Source: Verrucomicrobiota bacterium (GTDB taxonomy: Bacteria; Verrucomicrobiota; Verrucomicrobiia; Opitutales; Opitutaceae). From it: a stretch of DNA of 7,827 nucleotides. Positions 1 to 5,314 of this stretch are shown in pieces (position 1 is the first letter of the stretch; every line of letters begins with the position of its first letter). The stretch is from the NCBI GenBank assembly GCA_023443985.1, contig JAEZSJ010000403.1, positions 1 through 7,827 on the forward strand, read 5' to 3'. Made by a program: the position numbers and the translations under genes. The notes under the pieces were generated by a model that worked only from the letters and a program-made list of their open reading frames with translations, was not told where the DNA came from and searched no databases.

Positions 1-2241
1 TCCCGCCACGATGCCGGCGATCCCGAGGACGAGACCCTCCCGGCCCACGAGACGGAGGAGATCGCCCCGGCTCGCCCCCAGTGCGAGGCGGATGCCGAAC
101 TCCTGGGTGCGCTGGCCGACGAGGTGGGCCATCACGGCGTAGACACCCATCGCCGCAAGGAACAGGGCGACGGCGCCCAGCGCGGTGAGCAGGTCGGTGG
201 CGAGGCGCTGGCCGAGGAGCGCGTGTTGGACAGCCTGCGACAGCGGGACCGTGCCGTACAGCGCGACCCGCGGATCCACGGCGGCGACCGCCTGACGGAG
301 CGCCTGGGCGAAGGCGGCGGGGTCGCCCGAGGTGCGGATGCAGATGTTGAGGTCGAGATCGGGCAGGCGCTGCCGGTACGGCAGATAGAAGAAGCACCGC
401 GGCGCCTCGTGGAGATCCTCGTAGCGTCCCGTCTTCACCACGCCGACGACGGTGCGCCACCGCCCGCCGGAGTGGAAACGTTGGCCGACCGCCTCGCGAC
501 CGGGCCAGAAACGGTCGGCGAAGGCCTGGTTGACGACGGCCACGGGCGGGGCGTCGGCGTTGTCGGCTTCCGTGAAGTCGCGGCCGGCGAGCAGCGGGAT
601 GCGCATGGTGGCGAAGTAGCCGGGAGAGAGGGCGGCGTATTGATAGGTCGGATCCTCGCCGGCGGGCGGGATGTAGCCCTCGACCTCGGCGCCGAGCCCC
701 TTGCAGCCGCCGAAGCCGAGCGGGAACCAGGTGGCGAGGGCGGACTCCTCGACGCCCGGCAGGGCGGCGAGGCGCTGCTCGAGCTCGCGGTAGAAGACTG
801 CGGCGGTCCCGGCGTTGTGGCCGTTCATGCCGACCTGCAGCTGGGCGACGAGCACGTGCTCCGGCTCGAAGCCCAGATCCAGGCGGGAGGCGGCCCGGAG
901 CCCCTTGAGGCAGAGACCGGAGGCGATGAGCAGCGTGAGGGCGAGGGCGATCTCGGTCACGACCAGCACGCGGGCGAGCCGATGGTGGCCGCTGTCGCCG
1001 GTGGAGCGGCCGGCGGCCTTGAGGGTCTCGAAGAGACGCGGGCTGAGCGACTGGAGGGCGGGCACCAGCCCGAAGACGACGCCGGTCGCCAGCGTGAGCA
1101 GGAGGGTGAGGCCCAGCGTCGCGGCGTCCAGGTGGAAGCCGGAAAGGTCGATCGGCATGTTGGTGCGCGGCACGAACCAGCCCAGGAGATCGACGCCCCA
1201 GGAGGCGAGGACGATGCCGAGGCCGCCGCCCGGCAGGGCGAGCGCGACGCTCTCGGTGAGCAACTGCCGGAGCAGGCGACGGCGGCTGGCGCCGGTCGCC
1301 AACCGGATCGCGATCTCGCGACGCCGGCCCGCGGCCCGGGCGAGCAGGAGGTTGGCGATGTTGGCGGCGACGATGAGCAACACCCCCGCGGAGACCGCGA
1401 GCAGGAGGTGCAGCACGGGCGCGATGCTCTGCGCCCCGTAGGGACACTTCGTGTACGGGAGGACGCGGTGCTGCACGCCGCGGTTGGTCGCCGGGAACGC
1501 CCGGGCGAGCTGGTCGTCGCCGGCGGCGACAGCGGCCTGTGCCTGCTCGACGGACACTCCCGACCGCAGACGGGCGATGGTGTGGAAACCGCGGTAGTTG
1601 CGGCGCTCGAGCGAGAAGTCCCCCCGGGTGGTGACTTCCCGATACATCGACACCGGCGCCCAGAACTCGCAGCGCAGGCCGTTCATGGTGCCGCGGAAGA
1701 CGGCCGGGGTGACACCGACGACCGTGAAGGGGTGGCGGTTGAGGTCGATCGTCCGGCCGAGAATCTGCGGATCGGCGCCGAAGCGTTGGCGCCAGAGCCG
1801 TTCGCTGATGACGACAACGGGGTTGCCGCCGGGGACGGTGTCCTCGGCCGGTCGAAAGCCGCGCCCGAGCAGCGGCTGGACGCCGAGCAGTTCGAAGAAG
1901 TTGGCGGAGACGATCTGGCCGTAGGTCCAGGAGAGCTCGTCGCCGACCGCGAGCGAGGCCGGGGTCGTCATCGAGACGGCGGCGCCGGTCAGGACGGAGT
2001 CGAGGGCGCCGAGGTCGCGGATGTCCGCGAGGGAGGCGTTGCCGCCGCCCCAGTTGGAGAGGATGACGACGAGGCTCGGCTGGTCGCTGGCGCCGGGGAC
2101 CGGGCGCTGGACAAGGTTGCGCAGCCAGCACAGCACGGTGGTGTTGGCGCCGATGCCGAGAGCCAGGGTGAGGATCACGACGGCGCAGAAACCGGGGGCG
2201 CGGACGAACTGGCGGAAGGCGTAACGGAGATCCTGTAACAT
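1..2241 (-). CDS. ADOP-family ABC transporter permease (MacB/FtsX type), C-terminus cut by window edge
   Basis: The reading frame is open from the ATG at 2239-2241 to base 1, giving 747 codons; about 50-60 C-terminal residues lie outside the window. The start is set by the family N-terminus MLQDLRYAFRQ. I see these parts in order: helix 1 (about 18-40, with LTLALGIGANT), a MacB-like periplasmic core (about 45-260), three helices of an FtsX block (about 275-300, 328-355, 370-395), helix 5 (about 423-446), a second periplasmic core (about 450-675), then helix 6 (about 682-706) and the start of helix 7. Both halves keep the cytoplasmic motif after the first FtsX helix (IRLATGASRRRLLRQLL; IRLALGASRGDLLRL), where such permeases contact their ATPase. 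It is the least typical member here: residues 38-56 lack the usual RPLPYPEPDRLV-like motif, and its periplasmic parts contain several cysteines (about 191, 513, 616, 634). No ATPase domain is present. The family call is firm; the substrate is unknown. Confidence 0.93.
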   Translation of the reverse strand, partial: MLQDLRYAFRQFVRAPGFCAVVILTLALGIGANTTVLCWLRNLVQRPVPGASDQPSLVVILSNWGGGNASLADIRDLGALDSVLTGAAVSMTTPASLAVGDELSWTYGQIVSANFFELLGVQPLLGRGFRPAEDTVPGGNPVVVISERLWRQRFGADPQILGRTIDLNRHPFTVVGVTPAVFRGTMNGLRCEFWAPVSMYREVTTRGDFSLERRNYRGFHTIARLRSGVSVEQAQAAVAAGDDQLARAFPATNRGVQHRVLPYTKCPYGAQSIAPVLHLLLAVSAGVLLIVAANIANLLLARAAGRRREIAIRLATGASRRRLLRQLLTESVALALPGGGLGIVLASWGVDLLGWFVPRTNMPIDLSGFHLDAATLGLTLLLTLATGVVFGLVPALQSLSPRLFETLKAAGRSTGDSGHHRLARVLVVTEIALALTLLIASGLCLKGLRAASRLDLGFEPEHVLVAQLQVGMNGHNAGTAAVFYRELEQRLAALPGVEESALATWFPLGFGGCKGLGAEVEGYIPPAGEDPTYQYAALSPGYFATMRIPLLAGRDFTEADNADAPPVAVVNQAFADRFWPGREAVGQRFHSGGRWRTVVGVVKTGRYEDLHEAPRCFFYLPYRQRLPDLDLNICIRTSGDPAAFAQALRQAVAAVDPRVALYGTVPLSQAVQHALLGQRLATDLLTALGAVALFLAAMGVYAVMAHLVGQRTQEFGIRLALGASRGDLLRLVGREGLVLGIAGIVAG

Positions 2242-2297
2242 CGGAGAACGAGGAGCGGCGTGCGACGGACGGAGGGCGCAGGGGGCGGTCGACGGCT
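2242..2297 (-). other. 56-base gap and leader of the left-hand permease
   Basis: This gap separates the stop codon of the 827-residue permease from the ATG at 2241. Read on the coding strand it is rich in C and T, ending CTCGTTCTCCG before the ATG, with no GGAGG-like ribosome binding site. I see no hairpin or promoter in it. The spacing suits co-transcription of the two permeases. Confidence 0.5.
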
Positions 2298-4781
2298 TCA
2301 GTCGGCCCGCAAGGCGACCAGCGGGTCGACGCGGGTGGCGCGGCGGGCCGGCAGCCAGCAGGCGACGCAGGCAGTGGCCACCAGGGGCAGCGCGGCGACG
2401 AGGTAGGCGAACGCGTCGAGGCCGGAAACGCCGAAGAGCTGGCTTTGGACCAGCCGCGCGCCGGCGAAGGCGCCGATGCTGCCGAGCGCGGCGCCGACGA
2501 GGACCAGCAGCAGGCCGGAGCCGAGGACTTCGCGCAGCACGTCGGCCGGGCGGGCGCCGAGGGCCATGCGGATGCCGATCTCGCGGGTGCGGCGGCCGAC
2601 GTTGAAGGTGAGCACCCCGTAGATGCCGATGGCGGAGAGGATCAGACCGACCGCGCCGAAGAAGGCGAAGAGGCCGGTGTTGAAGCGGCGGTCGGCGGAG
2701 CGTTCGGCGATGCGTTCGCTCATGATCTTGATGTCGTGCACGGTCTCGTCGGGGGCGACCGCCTTGATCGCCTGCCGGACCGAGCCGAGCAGGGCGGCCG
2801 GATCCTGCCGCGAGCGGACGACGAGATGGCAGGTCATCGGCATCGGAAACTGGCGCATGGGAGCGTAGAACTCGGGGGCGATCTCCTGGTCGAGCCCGCG
2901 CTGGGTCGTGTTGCCCGCAATGCCCACGACGCGGAACCGCGGCAGGTTCATCTGGGGCAGGCCCATCTGGAACTGTCGCCCGAGCGCGTCCTCCCCCGGC
3001 CAGAGCATCTCGGCCATCCGCTGGCTGATGACGCACTGGATCTCGAAGCCGCGGTAGATCTCGACGAAGGCCTTTTCGCTCAGCTCGCCGTTGGGCGGCA
3101 TGTCGGGCAGCGGTTCGTGGCCGTCGAAAACGGCACCGCGCAGCAACGGTATCCCCATGGCGCGGAAGTAGTCGGGCGTGATGATGTGGGAGTAGGCGGA
3201 GGGGATGTTCTCGGGCGCCGGGGGCGGCCGGTCGGTGGCGAAGACGTTGCTGCTCGATGTGTTCCAGGTGAACGGCAGCGAGGAGCCGAACGCCGCCGCT
3301 TCCACCTCCGGCAGGGCCTGCACGGCCTCGACCAAACGCTCGTGGTAGCGCGCGAAGCCGAGCGGGTCCCGGCGGTATTCCTCCATGGTGGGCGGGGAGA
3401 CGCGGAGGGTGAGCACGCGCTCGGGGGACAGGCCGGAGGGGACCCGGGAGAGCAGCCAGAGGCTGCGGATCATCAGTCCGGCGCCGACGAGCAGCATGAG
3501 CGCGAGACCGACCTGGGCGACCACGAGCAGATCCGGAAGATGGAGACGGCCGAAACGGGTGCGGACGAAACGGCGGGTGTTCTTCAGCGCGTCGTTGGGG
3601 TCGTGGCGGGAGAGGCGCCAGGCCGGAAACACCCCGAAGCCGAAGCCGGTCAACACGGCGAGCGCCGCGCTGAAGAGCACCACGCGAAGGTCGAGGCCGA
3701 CGCCGGCTCCCCCGATGGCCTGCAGCTCCCATGGCAGGAGGCGGCGCGCGAGCTCGCAGCCCCAGGCGCCGAGGGCGAGTCCCAGGACGCCGCCGGCGGC
3801 GGCGAGCACAAGACTCTCGAGCAGGAGTTGTCGGAGGAGGTCGCCGCGGGTGGCGCCGAGCGAGACGCGGATCGCCATCTCGCGTTCGCGGGTGCCGGCG
3901 CGGGCGAGCAGCATGTTGGCGATGTTCACACAGGCGATCAGCAGAATCATGCCCACGGCACCGCAGAGGAGGAGGAGCCTGTTGCGGGCGGCGCCGGTGA
4001 ACTGGTCGTGCAGCGGCAGCAGTCCGGCGGAGAGTCCGGCGTTGTCCTTCGGGTGGTCGTGCGCGAGACGGGCGGCGATCGCGGCGATCTGCGTGCGCGC
4101 GGCCTCGAGCGACACGCCCGGCTTGAGGCGCGCGACCACCTCGGTGCCGTTGTGGTTCGCCCGGATCTTGAGGAACGTCTGCGCCGCGAAGGGCGCGACC
4201 GGGACGACCACATCCATCTGCTGATGGAAACGGAACGAGGCCGGCAGCACCCCGGCGATCGAGACCGCCGTGCCGTCCAGCAGCACGGTGCGACCGATCA
4301 CGTCGCCTGCGCCGCCGAACGAACGCAGCCAGAGCTGGTGGCCGAGCCAGGCGGCGGGCGTGGCGCCTTCGGTGTCGTCGGCGGGGGTGAGTTCGCGGCC
4401 GAGGGCGGCGCGCACGCCGAGCAGGGGGAAAAAGTCGGCGGAGACATAGCCGACGGTCGTGCGTTCGGCGCCCTGCGGTGTCTCGAGCTTGGCGGAGCCG
4501 GTGCGGTAGATCGCGAGGCCGGTGAAGACGTCCTGGGCCTGTTGCCAGTCGCGAAAGTTCGGGTACGAGACGGATTGCTTCGGCCACTGGCGGCTGCTCT
4601 CGTGGACCCGCACCAGCCGGTCTGGCTCGGGATAGGGCAGGGGGCGCAGGAAGGTGGCGTTGACGATCCCGAAGATCGCGGTGTTGGCGCCCAGGCCGAG
4701 GGCGAGCGTGAGCACCACGACGGCGGTGAAGCCCGGGGCCCGGCGGAACTGGCGGAACGCGAAACGAAGGTTCGAACGCAT
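2298..4781 (-). CDS. ADOP-family ABC transporter permease (MacB/FtsX type), complete, 827 residues
   Basis: This is a complete gene from ATG (4779-4781) to TGA (2298-2300). The start is supported by the family N-terminus MRSNLRFAFRQFRRAPGF, a basic cytoplasmic segment before helix 1 (about 18-40, with TLALGLGANTAIF). Next come the RPLPYPEPDRLV motif, a MacB-like periplasmic core (about 50-260), FtsX helices 2-4 (about 268-293, 319-345, 365-388), helix 5 (about 417-440), a second periplasmic core (about 445-690), FtsX helices 6-8 (about 703-727, 750-778, 787-811) and the conserved tail PARRATRVDPLVALRAD. The eight helices place both ends in the cytoplasm. Each half keeps an ATPase-coupling motif (IRVSLGATRGDLLRQLL; IRMALGARPADVLREVL). 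It is longer than its neighbours mainly because of extra residues at about 553-585 in the second periplasmic core. No ATP-binding domain is fused or adjacent. The role is presumably ABC-type, MacB-like mechanical coupling or export; substrate and partner ATPase are unknown. Confidence 0.96.
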   Translation of the reverse strand: MRSNLRFAFRQFRRAPGFTAVVVLTLALGLGANTAIFGIVNATFLRPLPYPEPDRLVRVHESSRQWPKQSVSYPNFRDWQQAQDVFTGLAIYRTGSAKLETPQGAERTTVGYVSADFFPLLGVRAALGRELTPADDTEGATPAAWLGHQLWLRSFGGAGDVIGRTVLLDGTAVSIAGVLPASFRFHQQMDVVVPVAPFAAQTFLKIRANHNGTEVVARLKPGVSLEAARTQIAAIAARLAHDHPKDNAGLSAGLLPLHDQFTGAARNRLLLLCGAVGMILLIACVNIANMLLARAGTREREMAIRVSLGATRGDLLRQLLLESLVLAAAGGVLGLALGAWGCELARRLLPWELQAIGGAGVGLDLRVVLFSAALAVLTGFGFGVFPAWRLSRHDPNDALKNTRRFVRTRFGRLHLPDLLVVAQVGLALMLLVGAGLMIRSLWLLSRVPSGLSPERVLTLRVSPPTMEEYRRDPLGFARYHERLVEAVQALPEVEAAAFGSSLPFTWNTSSSNVFATDRPPPAPENIPSAYSHIITPDYFRAMGIPLLRGAVFDGHEPLPDMPPNGELSEKAFVEIYRGFEIQCVISQRMAEMLWPGEDALGRQFQMGLPQMNLPRFRVVGIAGNTTQRGLDQEIAPEFYAPMRQFPMPMTCHLVVRSRQDPAALLGSVRQAIKAVAPDETVHDIKIMSERIAERSADRRFNTGLFAFFGAVGLILSAIGIYGVLTFNVGRRTREIGIRMALGARPADVLREVLGSGLLLVLVGAALGSIGAFAGARLVQSQLFGVSGLDAFAYLVAALPLVATACVACWLPARRATRVDPLVALRAD

Positions 4782-4820
4782 GGGAAGGGGCGGAGGTGTG
4801 CAGGTTGCCGGGGCGGCGGA

Positions 4821-5009
4821 TCAACGGGAGCGGCGATGGAGCGAGATCGAGAACGCGAGGACGCCGAGTGCGATCAGGCTGGATAATGCGCCAGCCAGCA
4901 GGGGCGCCGGGAAGACAGGGCCGACTGCCGCCGATGGCGCCACGGACGAGAGGAGCGTGGCCGCCCCGGATGGCGCGTAACTGAAAAGCGGAAGCATCGA
5001 ATAGGGCAT
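4821..5009 (-). CDS. Candidate small single-pass membrane protein, 62 residues, unknown function
   Basis: This open frame runs from ATG (5007-5009) to TGA (4821-4823) and ends 39 bases before the 827-residue permease. I do not recognise the family. The N-terminal half is rich in A, S and P. Residues about 36-56 (PLLAGALSSLIALGVLAFSIS) form a convincing membrane helix followed by the basic tail LHRRSR, suggesting the C-terminus lies in the cytoplasm. The codons are plausible for this genome, although less strongly biased at third positions than the permeases (TTA, CCA and GCA occur). The bases before the ATG (GAGAACTGCC) contain only a weak GAGA-type ribosome site. The frame stays open upstream to an ATG at 5318, but that extension is proline-rich, runs through inverted repeats and reaches into the end of the neighbouring permease, so the short start is preferred. 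If real, it would be translated just ahead of two permeases and could be an accessory subunit; that is inference. It may instead be a chance frame. Confidence 0.45.
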   Translation of the reverse strand: MPYSMLPLFSYAPSGAATLLSSVAPSAAVGPVFPAPLLAGALSSLIALGVLAFSISLHRRSR

Positions 5010-5041
5010 GGCAGTTCTCGGAAACGGATTGCAGGGCGGAT

Positions 5042-5053
5042 GCCAACCTTGGC
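5042..5053. promoter_or_regulatory. Short palindrome GCCAA-CC-TTGGC, possible operator
   Basis: Two perfect 5-base arms are separated by 2 bases, 32 bases upstream of the candidate small gene. The symmetry and position suit a binding site for a dimeric regulator, but a palindrome this short can arise by chance. No regulator gene is visible in the window. Confidence 0.2.
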
Positions 5054-5068
5054 GCCTGTGTGTAACCC

Positions 5069-5081
5069 GCTGAGAATCAGC
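5069..5081. promoter_or_regulatory. Short palindrome GCTGA-GAA-TCAGC, possible operator
   Basis: Two perfect 5-base arms flank a 3-base spacer, in the most AT-rich part of the intergenic region and next to a five-T run on the minus strand. It lies 59 bases upstream of the candidate small gene, where a promoter or operator would be expected. The match length alone is weak evidence. Confidence 0.22.
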
Positions 5082-5140
5082 AGAAAAAGGTGACTCAGGC
5101 CGCGGCGCGGAGCTCCTGGGTGGACCGGTTCCGATACGGT

Positions 5141-5162
5141 CCCATCCCGGAAATGGGATGGG
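5141..5162. repeat. Perfect 8-base inverted repeat, CCCATCCC-6-GGGATGGG
   Basis: The arms at 5141-5148 and 5155-5162 are perfectly complementary around a 6-base loop. A second inverted repeat (GGACCG at 5122-5127 with CGGTCC at 5137-5142) shares bases 5141-5142, so in RNA the two stems would partly compete. On the minus strand no T-run follows the stem, so it does not look like a standard terminator for the leftward genes. It could be an operator or a leader structure; the function is unknown. Confidence 0.4.
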
Positions 5163-5205
5163 TTTGAACCGCGGAGCGGGCGGTGATCCCCGCGGTGGAT
5201 GAGGC

Positions 5206-5222
5206 ACCGGCTGCGCGCCGGT
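5206..5222. repeat. Inverted repeat ACCGGC-5-GCCGGT
   Basis: Perfect 6-base arms at 5206-5211 and 5217-5222 surround a 5-base loop. The stem is all strong pairs except one A-T, so it would fold readily in RNA, but no T-run follows on either strand. Such repeats are common by chance in very GC-rich DNA. Confidence 0.25.
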
Positions 5223-5273
5223 CCCGTTGGGGACTGCGGCAGAGTGTCCAAGCATCCATGACGCGCCGCGGCT

Positions 5274-5302
5274 CCCGGCCCGCGAATTCGCGGATTGCCG
5301 GG
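5274..5302 (-). terminator. GC-rich hairpin just after the 799-residue permease, terminator-like without a T-run
   Basis: On the coding strand this hairpin begins 12 bases after the TGA of the 799-residue permease. Its core is the perfect 14-base palindrome CCGCGAATTCGCGG (5280-5293), which folds as five G/C pairs around an AATT loop. It is extended by six more pairs (5274-5279 with 5297-5302) with a 3-base bulge at 5294-5296. The position right behind a stop codon is what a terminator or a 3'-end stabilising stem would have. There is no T-run after it, so a standard intrinsic terminator is not proven; a Rho-dependent or U-less terminator, or an mRNA-protecting stem, is equally possible. Confidence 0.42.
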
Positions 5303-5314
5303 CGGGGGCGCGTC

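Larger units (their letters stand above)
5010..5314 (-). promoter_or_regulatory. Structured intergenic region, probable promoter region of the downstream unit
   Basis: This stretch follows the 799-residue permease and precedes the candidate small gene. I see no convincing protein in it on either strand. It holds several inverted repeats: 5042-5053 (GCCAA-CC-TTGGC), 5069-5081 (GCTGA-GAA-TCAGC), 5122-5142 (6-base arms), 5141-5162 (8-base arms), 5206-5222 (6-base arms) and the hairpin at 5274-5302. The part at about 5060-5100 is the least GC-rich and has a T-run on the coding strand, so a promoter for the left-hand genes could sit there. I could not find a convincing sigma-70 pair of -35 and -10 boxes. 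The permeases to the right and left are separated by far more here than at their other junctions (43 and 56 bases), which is the main reason to place a promoter here. Confidence 0.35.

Noticed and set aside
124..2238. A 704-codon open frame on the plus strand
   Set aside because: It lies wholly antisense to the left-hand permease. Its translation is a low-complexity mix of G, E, A, D and R without any domain, the usual shadow of a gene with very GC-rich third positions.
2445..4886. An 813-codon open frame on the plus strand
   Set aside because: It is antisense to the 827-residue permease, with the same G/E/A/D/R-rich composition and no recognisable motif. Its length reflects the scarcity of stop codons in GC-rich antisense frames.
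5060..5100. A sigma-70 promoter with TTTTTC and GTTACA/TTACAC as -35 and -10 boxes
   Set aside because: The spacing is acceptable (16-17 bases), but both boxes match the consensus poorly, so I do not call a defined promoter.
5155..5175. A GGTTCAAACC stretch on the minus strand resembling a tRNA T-loop
   Set aside because: The flanking bases do not form a T-stem, and no acceptor stem, D-arm or anticodon arm can be built around it.
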